Shown here: one piece after another, positions 21,152 through 29,581 of the stretch
Position numbering within the stretch: the first letter of the stretch is position 1
Layout of the letters: each line of letters opens with the position of its first letter
Source of the DNA: Synechococcus sp. A10-1-5-1
Lineage (GTDB): Bacteria > Cyanobacteriota > Cyanobacteriia > PCC-6307 > Cyanobiaceae
DNA length: 64,000 nt
NCBI RefSeq assembly: GCF_023115425.1
Contig: NZ_CP096032.1
Coordinates: forward strand, 1,116,001-1,180,000
Direction of reading: 5' to 3'
Position numbers and translations under genes: made by a program
Notes under the pieces: generated by a model
What the model was told of the DNA's origin: nothing
Seen by the model: the letters and a program-made list of their open reading frames with translations, nothing else
Databases searched by the model: none

Positions 21152-22012
21152 ATGGCAACCCACTGGCGAGAGCGACCCATCGGGATCGTCGGCCTGGGGT
21201 TGATCGGAGGATCACTAGGCCTGGATCTACAAGCCCAGGGGCTCGAGGTCCGGGCCTTGGTGCATCGCCAAAGCACCGCTGAGCGCGCCCGGGAACGCGG
21301 GCTGGCCCAGCAGATCGACACCAGCCCGGCCGTGCTCCAGGACTGCGCCCTGGTGATCCTGGCCTTACCGCTCGACCGCCTTTTGGATCCCGACCCCGCC
21401 CTGGTGGCGGCTCTGCCGGCGGACGCGGTCATCACGGATGTGGGATCGGTCAAACAGCCCATCCAGGAGTGCTGGGACAGACTTCACGGGCGTTTCGTGC
21501 CAAGCCATCCAATGGCGGGCACAGCCCACTCAGGCGTCGAAGCCGGTCTCACCGGGCTCTTCCAAGGGCGCCCCTGGGTCGCCACCCCAACAGCGCAGAC
21601 CGATCCAGCCGCCCTGATGGCCATCCGAGAGCTCGCTGAAACCGCAGGAGCCCACTGGCTGGAATGCCCAGCCGCGGCCCATGACCAGGCCGTCGCCCTG
21701 ATCTCTCACATGCCCGTCTTGGTCAGTGCCGCCCTGCTGCAGAGCGCCGATCAGGGGGGACGCGCGGCCCAGGCCGGCAACCTCGTGCGGGCCCTGGCCT
21801 CCAGTGGCTTTGCCGACACCAGCCGCATCGGCGGCGGCAATCCCGAATTGGGCACCTTGATGGCCCGCACCAACCGCGCCGCGGTCCTGGCGGCCCTGGA
21901 GCAGTACCAACGGCAACTGCAGCAGCTGCAGGCCCTGGTGGATGGGGAGGAGTGGGAGACCCTGAAGCAGCAGCTGACCCACTGCCACACCCTGCGGCCT
22001 GAATTTCTCTAG
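21152..22012 (+). CDS. tyrA: Prephenate/arogenate dehydrogenase
   Basis: Makes the penultimate or last step of tyrosine synthesis using NAD(P). The 286-residue protein has the dinucleotide-binding motif GIVGLGLIGGSLGLDL at about 10-25, the HPMAGTAHSGVEAG active-site stretch, and the DQAVALISHMPVLVSAALLQ helix. Cyanobacterial enzymes are usually arogenate dehydrogenases; specificity cannot be told here. Its stop codon overlaps the stop of the convergent crtD-like gene. Confidence 0.92.
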   Translation: MATHWRERPIGIVGLGLIGGSLGLDLQAQGLEVRALVHRQSTAERARERGLAQQIDTSPAVLQDCALVILALPLDRLLDPDPALVAALPADAVITDVGSVKQPIQECWDRLHGRFVPSHPMAGTAHSGVEAGLTGLFQGRPWVATPTAQTDPAALMAIRELAETAGAHWLECPAAAHDQAVALISHMPVLVSAALLQSADQGGRAAQAGNLVRALASSGFADTSRIGGGNPELGTLMARTNRAAVLAALEQYQRQLQQLQALVDGEEWETLKQQLTHCHTLRPEFL

Positions 22013-23511
22013 GCCTTGAGATCCAAAGAGCGCCCCTGGCTCTGCAGCAGCTGCCGGCAAGCCATCAAGGCCGAGAGGCTCACCCCTGCAGTGCCCTCAC
22101 CGGGATAGATCGCATCCCCACAAAGCCACAGTCCGCTCAGGGGACTGCGGCTGGCCAGACCGAAGGGGCCAAAACGACTGGGGTGCTGCCCCAAGCCACC
22201 GACAAAGCCAAAGGGGCGGCCAGTCCAGCCGGCAAAGCCCCGCGGTGTGGCCAGCTCAGCGTGGCGATAGTCCTCGGGCTTCAGGCCGAAGAAAGCCTCA
22301 AGCGCCGCCTGAATTCCCGCCATCGCCTGCTGCTTCTGGCGCTGATACTCCGGCTCAGGCAAGCCAAACCAGGGCTTGGCGGGAGTGAAGACGCTGGCGA
22401 TCAAGGTCGCCTGGCCCGCCGGGGCCCGTCCATCGCCCTCGGCGCTGAAGGAGAGAAAAACACTGCCAGGGTCCTGCCAATCCAGCTGGGCATGCAGACC
22501 AAGATCTGGCGGCAGCCGATCGCGATCCACCGCGGCATAAAGCACCAAGGCCCCAGAGGGATCCGGGAAGCTGGCAATGCGCCGGCCGTAGGCCGCAGGC
22601 AGGGCCTCCCCCAACAACTGGGGCAGCACTTGGGGCGGCAGCGTGCACACCACATCGGCCGCCTCGAGTGCAAAGGGCTTCTGACCAGGCCCCTCGCCGT
22701 GAAGCTGCCAGCCGCTGGCACCAGGGCGCAGCTGGCTGACGCGGTGGCGTAAGCGCAGGCTCCCCCCGTTGGCCTCCAGCACCTGCTCAAGCGCCAAGCA
22801 GAGCTGCTGCATCGAACCGTGGAGATGCCAAAGCCCCAGCGGGTCCTGGGCCATCGCCAACACCGTGGCCCCGTAGAGAGCCGCCGTGCGATCAGCAGGC
22901 TCTTGGGAATAGAGGCGTAGCTGGAGATCGAGGAAGCGGCGCAGGCGCGCATTCCCCCCGCAACCGCTGAGGACCAAAAGGTCCGCCACCGTGGCGGTCG
23001 TGAAAAGTCCGCTGGCCAGGGTGCCGGCCCCCACAGCACCCAGCAGCTGGCGCAGATCCCAGAGGGTCCGAGGCGGCAGCACCGGATCTTTGGCCGCGAA
23101 GGCCCAATTGCTGCTGTGCAGCAAGGCGCAGAGGGACCAAAAGCGTTCGCTTCCAGGAAACTGGCGTTGGCGCTCCAGACGCCAACGCTCAGGATCCCGC
23201 CAGAGCCGAACCGGGTCTTCAGCGGCGCTGAGCTGGACGCTGCAGCCGGGATTCAGGGGTGTGGCCTTGGGGAGCGGGACCCCGAAATGGGCCATCAGGC
23301 GCTGATGGATGCCCCCCGGCTCAAAGCCCGCCACCTGGGTCGCGCCCACATCAAAGACATAGGGACCGCGGCGAAAGGTGCCTGCACAGCCGCCCGTCTG
23401 ACTGTGGGCTTCCAGCAACTCCACCTGGAGGCCCTCGGCAGCCAGCAGAGCGGCGGCGGTCAGGCCCGCGATGCCCCCCCCGACCACTGCGACATCACAG
23501 GATTTGCCCAT
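22009..23511 (-). CDS. crtD: CrtD-like carotenoid desaturase (FAD amine oxidase fold)
   Basis: The 500-residue protein has the N-terminal FAD-binding motif VAVVGGGIAGLTAAALLAAE, the TGGCAGTFRRGPYVFDVGAT stretch typical of the CrtI/CrtISO family, and the C-terminal flavin motif GLWLCGDAIYPGEGTAGVSL. It best fits the cyanobacterial C-3',4' desaturase CrtD, a step in myxol-type carotenoids; carotene isomerase CrtH is the main alternative. The start is the ATG at 23511. It converges on tyrA with overlapping stop codons. Confidence 0.7.
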   Translation of the reverse strand: MGKSCDVAVVGGGIAGLTAAALLAAEGLQVELLEAHSQTGGCAGTFRRGPYVFDVGATQVAGFEPGGIHQRLMAHFGVPLPKATPLNPGCSVQLSAAEDPVRLWRDPERWRLERQRQFPGSERFWSLCALLHSSNWAFAAKDPVLPPRTLWDLRQLLGAVGAGTLASGLFTTATVADLLVLSGCGGNARLRRFLDLQLRLYSQEPADRTAALYGATVLAMAQDPLGLWHLHGSMQQLCLALEQVLEANGGSLRLRHRVSQLRPGASGWQLHGEGPGQKPFALEAADVVCTLPPQVLPQLLGEALPAAYGRRIASFPDPSGALVLYAAVDRDRLPPDLGLHAQLDWQDPGSVFLSFSAEGDGRAPAGQATLIASVFTPAKPWFGLPEPEYQRQKQQAMAGIQAALEAFFGLKPEDYRHAELATPRGFAGWTGRPFGFVGGLGQHPSRFGPFGLASRSPLSGLWLCGDAIYPGEGTAGVSLSALMACRQLLQSQGRSLDLKA

Positions 23512-23548
23512 CGCGGCATGCTGGCAGCGCCCCTACCTCCACCGCGTC

Positions 23549-24454
23549 GTGCCCAGCCCGCAGGCCTTCTCCGACTGGATCGAGGCCACAACGGGAGTGG
23601 GACTACTGGAGCGCTCGCCGGTGGGTGGTGGCTGCATCCACAGCGCCTGGCGTCTGACCCTGGCCGATGGGCGAGAGCTCTTCGCCAAAACCAACCGGGC
23701 CGCGCTGCTGCCAGTACTGGACGCCGAGGCCCAGGGCCTGGAGGCCCTAAGCAGCGCCATCAAGCAGGGTGAATCAGGGCTCTTGGCTCCGCAACCCTGC
23801 GGCCTGGGCCTGGCCGGAACGGAGGCCGTTCTGCTGCTGAATTGGCTGCAACTTGGTCATCCGGCCGATCAAACCGGTGCCTGGGGGGCCCTGGGTGCGG
23901 GCCTGGCCCGGATGCACCGCGGCAGCCTGCAGGGCCATGACGGACGCTTCGGCTGGGAGCGCGATAACTTCATCGGCTCTGGTCCCCAGACCAACCGCTG
24001 GGGGGAGAGCTGGGGACGCTTTTTCGCCGAGCAGCGGCTGGGAGCCCAGCTGCGCTGGGCGGCAGCCTCGGGCAAGACGCTCCATGGAGCAGAGGAGCTG
24101 CTGGAGCGGGTCCCGCTCTGGCTGGCGGAGCACCACGCTGAGCCGGCCCTGGTCCACGGCGACCTCTGGAGCGGCAATGCCGCCCTGCTCCAGGACGGTC
24201 GGGGCAGCATCTTTGACCCCGCCGTCTACCGCGGAGACCGGGAGGTGGATCTAGCCATGGCCCGGCTTTTCGGCGGATTCCCCCGCAGCTTTTTCGCGGG
24301 CTACGAACAAGAATGGCCCCTAGAGAAGGGCCACCAGCAGCGGGTCGAGCTCTACAACCTGTATCACCTGCTCAACCACGCCAATCTCTTTGGCGGTGGC
24401 TATTGGCAGCAAAGTGCCGCCAGCATCACCGCGCTGCTGCGCGAGTGGCACTAA
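23549..24454 (+). CDS. Fructosamine kinase family protein
   Basis: Members phosphorylate fructosamines or ribulosamines on glycated proteins so that the sugar falls off. The protein has the kinase N-lobe segment SPVGGGCIHSAWRLTLADGR, a lysine in FAKTNR, and the catalytic HGDLWSGN motif followed by FDPAVYRGDREVDLAM. I set the start at the GTG at 23549 (301 residues, the normal size); the open frame reaches back to 23471, which would overlap the divergent crtD-like start by 41 bp. No clear ribosome-binding site decides between them. Confidence 0.85.
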   Translation: MPSPQAFSDWIEATTGVGLLERSPVGGGCIHSAWRLTLADGRELFAKTNRAALLPVLDAEAQGLEALSSAIKQGESGLLAPQPCGLGLAGTEAVLLLNWLQLGHPADQTGAWGALGAGLARMHRGSLQGHDGRFGWERDNFIGSGPQTNRWGESWGRFFAEQRLGAQLRWAAASGKTLHGAEELLERVPLWLAEHHAEPALVHGDLWSGNAALLQDGRGSIFDPAVYRGDREVDLAMARLFGGFPRSFFAGYEQEWPLEKGHQQRVELYNLYHLLNHANLFGGGYWQQSAASITALLREWH

Positions 24455-24480
24455 CGGCAGCGATTGGTCAGCTGCTGAAT

Positions 24481-24846
24481 TCAGCCGAGGTATTCCTTGC
24501 GCAGACCCTGCACCTTGTTGATCACGGCAGTGCGCTTGTCACTGGTGGTCAGGTTCTTCCAGCTCCACTGACCGACCACCACCAGACCCAGCAGTTCCAG
24601 CAGACCAGGAACAACCGGCAGAAGGTTGATGGTGTCGAGAACGCCCTTGATCAGCACCTGGGCAACGATGACGATCACCAGAACGCCGACACCCTTGCCG
24701 ATGCGGCCCATCTGGTTCCAGTCCACCTTGTCGAGGGTCTCGTTGACCTTGCTCAGGACCTCGGTGTAGCGCTCGGTGAAGTTGGCGCCGGCCTCTTCTG
24801 CAGCGGGGGTGGCCGATTCCTTCAGATCGTTGCTGTCGTCGGTCAT
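24481..24846 (-). CDS. CAAD-domain thylakoid membrane protein
   Basis: The 121-residue protein is a stand-alone CAAD (cyanobacterial aminoacyl-tRNA synthetase appended domain) protein. An acidic N-terminus and amphipathic helix (TERYTEVLSKVNETLDKVDW) precede two hydrophobic helices (about 52-72 and 77-94) and a basic C-terminal helix. CAAD proteins sit in thylakoids; plastid relatives (CURT1) curve membranes. Whether this one shapes membranes is inference. Confidence 0.85.
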   Translation of the reverse strand: MTDDSNDLKESATPAAEEAGANFTERYTEVLSKVNETLDKVDWNQMGRIGKGVGVLVIVIVAQVLIKGVLDTINLLPVVPGLLELLGLVVVGQWSWKNLTTSDKRTAVINKVQGLRKEYLG

Positions 24847-24888
24847 CAGGATGGGCTTGGATTAAAAACCTCGACACAAGGTATCCGG

Positions 24889-25365
24889 GTGACTGCCCAA
24901 GCGCCAGACCAGTTGCGCGTCGATGGTCATTGCCTGATCGTTTTGGAGCGCACCCTGCAAGCGGCCTGCCCCGAGGAGGGATGCGCTCTGTTGCTGGGCC
25001 AAACCAATGGCACAACCTTGGAGCTGCATCGGGTTTGGCCCTGTTGCAACAGCTGGGAGCCCGCCCAGGAACGGGATCACCGCTTCAAGCTCGACCCGAG
25101 GGAGCAGCTGCTGGCGCAACGCTGGGCGAGGGAGAAAGGACTGCAGGTGATCGGTGCCGCCCACAGCCACCCCACCAGTCCCGCCATCCCGTCGGCCACC
25201 GACCTGGAGCTTTGTTTCGGACCCACGTTGATGCTCATTCGCTCGGGCCTGGAGCAGAACCCTTGGCGGGCCTGGTGGATCTCAGGGGAGGAGGGTCCGA
25301 GCGAACCACGCGAATTGCCTTTACGGCAGGGGCTGGCCGCAGGGGACCAGCGTTTGGGAAAGTAG
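24889..25365 (+). CDS. M67 family (JAMM/Mov34) metallopeptidase
   Basis: The protein has a complete JAMM zinc-protease motif, HSHPTSPAIPSATD (H-x-H-x7-S-x2-D), with an upstream glutamate in PEEGCALLLG. The likely start is the GTG at 24889 (158 residues); the frame is open much further upstream but antisense to the CAAD gene. Bacterial relatives such as Mec+ cleave ubiquitin-like sulfur carriers in cysteine synthesis. The MoeB/rhodanese gene 25 bp downstream, an E1-like partner, supports a sulfur-transfer role. No small sulfur-carrier gene is seen between them. Confidence 0.85.
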   Translation: MTAQAPDQLRVDGHCLIVLERTLQAACPEEGCALLLGQTNGTTLELHRVWPCCNSWEPAQERDHRFKLDPREQLLAQRWAREKGLQVIGAAHSHPTSPAIPSATDLELCFGPTLMLIRSGLEQNPWRAWWISGEEGPSEPRELPLRQGLAAGDQRLGK

Positions 25366-25390
25366 TGAGCTGGAAAGCGATCGGCACTCC

Positions 25391-26563
25391 ATGCTTCCCC
25401 TTGACACCACCGGCATCGAGCTGAGCCCCGATGAGGTGGCCCGTTTTGCGCGCCACCTGATCCTGCCGGAAGTGGGCATGGAGGGCCAAAAGCGGCTCAA
25501 AGCCTCTTCCGTCCTCTGCGTTGGCACCGGCGGCCTGGGCTCACCACTCCTTCTGTATCTGGCCGCAGCCGGCGTTGGCCGCATCGGCATCGTCGACTTC
25601 GACGTCGTGGATCACTCCAACCTGCAGCGCCAGGTGATCCATGGCACCAGCTGGGTGGGCAAGCCCAAGATCGAATCGGCCAAAGCGCGGATTCTCGAGA
25701 TCAACCCCCACTGCCAGGTGGATCTCTATGAGACGGCCCTCAGCAGCGAGAACGCCCTGGACATCGTTCGCCCCTACGACATCGTCTGCGACGGGACCGA
25801 CAACTTCCCCACCCGCTACCTGGTGAACGACGCCTGTGTGCTGCTGGGCAAGCCCAATGTCTACGGCTCGATCTTCCGCTTTGAAGGCCAGGCCACGGTG
25901 TTCAACCTGGATAGCGAGAGCCCCAATTACCGCGACCTCTTCCCCGAGCCCCCGCCGCCGGGCATGGTCCCCTCCTGCGCTGAAGGGGGCGTGGTGGGCG
26001 TTCTGCCCGGAATCATCGGCGTGATTCAAGCCACCGAAGCGGTGAAGATCATCACTGGCATTGGCACCACCCTCAGCGGCCGGCTGCTGCTCTTTGATGC
26101 CCTCGGCATGAAGTTCCGGGAGCTCAAGCTGCGCCCCACCCCGGAGCGTCCGGTGATCGAAAAGCTGATCGACTACCAGGAGTTCTGTGGTGTGGGCGGC
26201 ACCGCCCCTGGCCAAGAGGAAGCCGGTTCCGTCGAGAGCATCAGCGTCAGCGAGCTCAAGACCCTGCTCGATGGGGACACCTCCTCGATGGTGCTGATCG
26301 ACGTTCGCAATCCCCCCGAAGCCGAGATTGCCGTCATTCCTGGCGCCCAGCTCATTCCCCTCGATCAAATCGAAAACGGAACCGCGATTGATCGCATTAA
26401 GGAGCTCACCAGAGGCAAGCAGCTCTATGCCCACTGCAAGCTGGGCGGCCGCAGTGCCAAGGCCCTGATCGCACTGAAGCGCCATGGCGTCGAGGGCATC
26501 AACGTGGCCGGCGGCATTGATGCCTGGAGCCAAGAGGTGGACAGCTCCGTCCCCCGCTACTAA
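25391..26563 (+). CDS. moeB: MoeB/MoeZ-type adenylyltransferase with rhodanese domain
   Basis: An E1-like enzyme that adenylates and then thiolates the C-terminal Gly-Gly of sulfur carriers. The ThiF/MoeB domain (about 1-270) has the ATP-binding VGTGGLGSPLLLYLAAAGVG, CDGTDNFPTRYLVNDAC and PSCAEGGVVGVLPG. The rhodanese domain (about 285-390) has the active-site loop AHCKLGGRSAKAL. The CxxC zinc pairs of E. coli MoeB are not present, as in MoeZ-type enzymes. Substrates may include MoaD, ThiS or a CysO-like protein. It pairs with the JAMM protease upstream and ends at a clear terminator. Confidence 0.9.
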   Translation: MLPLDTTGIELSPDEVARFARHLILPEVGMEGQKRLKASSVLCVGTGGLGSPLLLYLAAAGVGRIGIVDFDVVDHSNLQRQVIHGTSWVGKPKIESAKARILEINPHCQVDLYETALSSENALDIVRPYDIVCDGTDNFPTRYLVNDACVLLGKPNVYGSIFRFEGQATVFNLDSESPNYRDLFPEPPPPGMVPSCAEGGVVGVLPGIIGVIQATEAVKIITGIGTTLSGRLLLFDALGMKFRELKLRPTPERPVIEKLIDYQEFCGVGGTAPGQEEAGSVESISVSELKTLLDGDTSSMVLIDVRNPPEAEIAVIPGAQLIPLDQIENGTAIDRIKELTRGKQLYAHCKLGGRSAKALIALKRHGVEGINVAGGIDAWSQEVDSSVPRY

Positions 26564-26575
26564 CCACAGGACCTG

Positions 26576-26600
26576 AGCCCGGGGCAACCCGGGCTTTTTT
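26576..26600 (+). terminator. Terminator after moeB
   Basis: AGCCCGGG (26576-26583) and CCCGGGCT (26588-26595) pair around a GCAA loop, followed by a run of six T residues. It lies 12 bp after the moeB stop and just before the convergent adenosyltransferase gene. Confidence 0.9.
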
Positions 26601-26612
26601 CATGGTCCGCGA

Positions 26613-27812
26613 TCAGTAATCGACGCCGCGCTTGAGGTCCACGCCCCGCTCGGCGTAGTGCTTGTGGCAGACCATCTCGGAGTGAACGCTCGCCAAATCG
26701 AAGTAGGCCGGTGGGTGCTTGCAGCGCCCGGTCAGGATCACCTCGGTTTCGGCCGGCTTGCGCAGCAGGGTCTGCACGATCGGCTCGACCGGAATCAACT
26801 CGAGATCAACGGTGGGATTGATCTCATCGAGGATCACCGTTTTGTAGAGGCCGCTGGAGATCGCCGCGCGGGCGATTTCCCAAGCCCGCTCCGCTTCGAC
26901 GTAATCAATCGGCTGCTGCTGGCCGCGCCAGACGATGGCATCACGGCCGGAGCGCAGGTGATCCACCAGATGGGGGTAGCTCTCGCGCAGGGCCGCAATG
27001 GCCGCGTCCTCGGTGTAGCCGTTACCGCCCTTGAGCCACTGCAGGATTAAGACCCGATGGCTCTTGTCTTGGGAGATGCCGCGGCCAATGGCCTGCAGCG
27101 CCTTGCCCAGGGCACTGGTGGATTTGCCTTTGCCTTCGCCGGTGTAGACCTCGACCCCCTCCAGGCCGGCCAGAACGGGCTCACCGGTTTGCTCCTCGAG
27201 CTCCGGGGTGTCGGGGCGGCGGTGGGCGCGCATCTCCGAATGGAGATCAGCGATCTGCACCAGGGGACGCGGGGCGCCGCGGCCGGTGACGATCACCTCC
27301 ATGCCCGCGGGCTTGGCTGAGAGGGTACGGACCACCTCCTCGGTGTCCAGCAGACCGAGGTCCAGCACGGGGTTGAGCTCATCGAGCACCACCACCGAAT
27401 AGAGCTCGCTGGCGATCGCCCCCTTGGCGATGGTCCAGCCCCGCTGGGCCTCCTGGAGATCGACGCGGGTGACCTCATCCACGCCAAAGAATTCCCCGCG
27501 GCCGGTGCGGACCTGATCGATCAGGTGAGGGAAACCCTGCTGCAGGGCTTCGATTGCCGCGTCTTCGTCATAGGAGCGGCCGGGCCCCTTCAAAAAGCGG
27601 AGCAACAAAACCCGGGTTTGCTTCTGCTCGCAGATGCCCAGGCCGATGGTGCGCAGGACCACGCCCAGGGCCGCCTGACTTTTGCCCTTCCCTTCGCCGT
27701 CATAAACGTGCACTTGGCCGCGGCTGCGCTCGCTTCCATCGGCGGCGGTCCGAATCCCAATGCCGCGCCCGGTGCTGCGGGTGGAGCTGGCAGAGGTTGC
27801 CTGCGGAGCCAT
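26613..27812 (-). CDS. cobO: Tandem-duplicated cob(I)alamin adenosyltransferase (CobA/BtuR type)
   Basis: CobA/CobO enzymes transfer adenosyl to cobalt of corrinoids from ATP. This 399-residue protein contains two copies of the domain in one chain: the first P-loop is YDGEGKGKSQAALG near residue 37 and the second YTGEGKGKSTSALG near 220. Each copy repeats the family features (WTIAKGAIASELYSVVVLDE versus WEIARAAISSGLYKTVILDE, then VIVTGRGAP versus VILTGRCKHP). The usual protein is about 200 residues, so this is an internal duplication that joins two subunits, also seen in other picocyanobacteria. Confidence 0.85.
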   Translation of the reverse strand: MAPQATSASSTRSTGRGIGIRTAADGSERSRGQVHVYDGEGKGKSQAALGVVLRTIGLGICEQKQTRVLLLRFLKGPGRSYDEDAAIEALQQGFPHLIDQVRTGRGEFFGVDEVTRVDLQEAQRGWTIAKGAIASELYSVVVLDELNPVLDLGLLDTEEVVRTLSAKPAGMEVIVTGRGAPRPLVQIADLHSEMRAHRRPDTPELEEQTGEPVLAGLEGVEVYTGEGKGKSTSALGKALQAIGRGISQDKSHRVLILQWLKGGNGYTEDAAIAALRESYPHLVDHLRSGRDAIVWRGQQQPIDYVEAERAWEIARAAISSGLYKTVILDEINPTVDLELIPVEPIVQTLLRKPAETEVILTGRCKHPPAYFDLASVHSEMVCHKHYAERGVDLKRGVDY

Positions 27813-27850
27813 CGACGCGCCTCTTACCGTTGGATCCTAACGAGAGTGAT

Positions 27851-28708
27851 TTGAAGCCAGGGCACCCCATCGTTGAACGACTGGAGCCTTCCTTAGCGGA
27901 GGCCCTGGAGGCTCTGCGGCAGCGAATCGGATCGCTCCCAGCGGCCATCGTGGCCTACTCCGGCGGAGTCGACAGCGCCTTGGTGGCCGCCATCGCAGCT
28001 GAACAACTGGGGGATCGCGCCCTGGCGGTCACCGGCATCTCACCGGCCCTCGCTCCCCATCTACGCGCAGAAGCGCAGCAGCAGGCGACCTGGATGGGCA
28101 TCCAGCAGCAGGAGCTCCCCACCGCTGAACTCAGCGATCCCGCCTACAGCAGCAACCCCGACAACCGCTGCTACGCCTGCAAGCGCGAACTCCACAGCGT
28201 GATTGCTGATTTGGTGGGGCAACTCAGCGAACCCTGGCGCTCCTCCACCGTTCTCGATGGCGTCAACCGCGATGACCTCGGCGACCATCGCCCTGGCATC
28301 GAAGCGGCCCGCGAACGGGGGGTCTGCTCGCCGCTGGCCGAACTTCAGATCGACAAGGCGGGGGTGCGTGCCCTCTCGCGGGCGCTGGGCTTTCCCTGGT
28401 GGGACAAGCCAGCCCAGCCCTGCCTGGCCTCGCGCTTCCCCTACGGCGAAGGCATCAACGCCGAGCGGCTCCAGCGGGTGGGCGCCGCCGAAGCCTGGCT
28501 ACGGGAGCGGGGATTTCAGGAGCTGCGGGTGCGCAGCCAAGGGGAAACCGCCCGCATCGAAGTGCCCCCTTCAGCCCTGCAACGCCTGGTGGCAGAACCC
28601 ACCCGCGGCGCCGTCGTCGAGGCCCTACTGGCCCTGGGGTTTAGCGCCGTCAGCCTGGATCTCGAGGGCTTAGTCAGCGGAAAGCTCAATCGGGCCCTCA
28701 AGCGCTGA
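27851..28708 (+). CDS. larE: ATP-dependent sacrificial sulfur transferase LarE
   Basis: LarE donates its own cysteine sulfur while building the nickel-pincer cofactor of lactate racemase; many genomes have larE without that racemase. The protein has the PP-loop [20 protein letters not shown], and CYACKRELHSV with a cysteine near the usual position. I set the start at the TTG at 27851 (285 residues), which has a purine-rich stretch (AACGAGAG) just upstream; the frame is open further back but runs antisense to the adenosyltransferase gene. It overlaps the 3' end of the next, convergent gene by 11 bp. Confidence 0.85.
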   Translation: MKPGHPIVERLEPSLAEALEALRQRIGSLPAAIVAYSGGVDSALVAAIAAEQLGDRALAVTGISPALAPHLRAEAQQQATWMGIQQQELPTAELSDPAYSSNPDNRCYACKRELHSVIADLVGQLSEPWRSSTVLDGVNRDDLGDHRPGIEAARERGVCSPLAELQIDKAGVRALSRALGFPWWDKPAQPCLASRFPYGEGINAERLQRVGAAEAWLRERGFQELRVRSQGETARIEVPPSALQRLVAEPTRGAVVEALLALGFSAVSLDLEGLVSGKLNRALKR

Positions 28709-28967
28709 GCAACTGATCAATCAGATCCGCCTTGCGCAGGCGACTGACGCCGGAGAGCCCGCGGGCGCGGGCGAGCTGCTGCAGCTGCACCACCGTTTGC
28801 CCCTCCAACTCTCCACGGGGAGACGGGGGGCGATGGGCCCTCAACGGCTCTTCCGGAGCCGCGATGGCTTGATCCGCTGCAGCGGGGACCCGGGAGGCCA
28901 GAGCCAACAGCGCCAGGCTGCCGCCGGTCAGTAGGGCCGCCTCAACCGCAAAGGTGATCTCCTGCAT
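28698..28967 (-). CDS. Small protein with N-terminal membrane helix and SAP/Rho-N-like end
   Basis: The 89-residue product (start MQEITFAVEAALLTGGSLAL, ATG at 28967) has a hydrophobic N-terminus (about 6-24), a proline-rich middle, and a C-terminal helix-extension-helix (VVQLQQLARARGLSGVSRLR then KADLIDQLL) like a SAP or Rho N-terminal domain, which binds nucleic acid in other proteins. A longer reading to 29024 exists. Function unknown. Confidence 0.6.
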   Translation of the reverse strand: MQEITFAVEAALLTGGSLALLALASRVPAAADQAIAAPEEPLRAHRPPSPRGELEGQTVVQLQQLARARGLSGVSRLRKADLIDQLLSA

Positions 28968-29034
28968 GGGGGAGAGATCGAGATTGGCGGCATTACAACC
29001 AATCACCCCCGGGCGCGCCACCAATGCGTAGGCA

Positions 29035-29062
29035 CAAAAAAGCCCTCCACTGCGGGAGGGCT
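29035..29062 (-). terminator. Terminator after speD
   Basis: On the minus strand AGCCCTCC (29062-29055) pairs with GGAGGGCT (29048-29041) around a 6-nt loop, followed by six T residues (29040-29035). It lies 16 bp after the speD stop. Confidence 0.88.
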
Positions 29063-29078
29063 CAGGGTCCAGTCGCGA

Positions 29079-29555
29079 TCAGGCCGCCACGAGATCGGGG
29101 TCCCGCTCGGCATCAGCCACAGCTACGGGGGTTTCGCGGCGGAAGCTCTTGAGCTTGTAGTTACCAGCGTTGAGCTCTTCGCTCAACACAATGCAGGCCC
29201 GCTCCGGCATGGTGTGATCACCACAGGTGAACACATCCACGGCGGCGTAGCCCGATTCAGGCCACGTGTGGATCGAGATATGGGATTCGGCCAGAAGGGC
29301 CAGCCCCGTCACACCCTGAGGTTGGAAGTGGTGGGTGATCAGATTGAGCAGGGTCGCGCCAGCACGCTTCGCAGCGATGGTGAGGGCGTTCCTGATGAAA
29401 GCTTCGTCGTCGAGCTTGTCTGCGTCGCAGTTGTACAGCTCGAGAATGCAGTGTTTACCCACCATGTCGGTGGCACTGGGTGCTTGGGGGCTAGCGGAGA
29501 ACGTCTCAGCTCCAGTCCATCCCGGGTTGGGGTGGAGACAGGCTGCTTGGCTCAT
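29079..29555 (-). CDS. speD: S-adenosylmethionine decarboxylase proenzyme
   Basis: Makes decarboxylated SAM for spermidine synthesis. The class 1b proenzyme cleaves itself at the serine in [14 protein letters not shown] to form a pyruvoyl group; that motif is intact at about residue 92, followed by [17 protein letters not shown] with the conserved cysteine. The ATG at 29555 gives 158 residues; a TTG one codon upstream is possible. About 30 poorly conserved residues precede the core ([20 protein letters not shown]), so the real start could be that internal Met. Confidence 0.93.
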   Translation of the reverse strand: MSQAACLHPNPGWTGAETFSASPQAPSATDMVGKHCILELYNCDADKLDDEAFIRNALTIAAKRAGATLLNLITHHFQPQGVTGLALLAESHISIHTWPESGYAAVDVFTCGDHTMPERACIVLSEELNAGNYKLKSFRRETPVAVADAERDPDLVAA

Positions 29556-29581
29556 CAACGTGAGGCAAAGAGTTCAAGACT

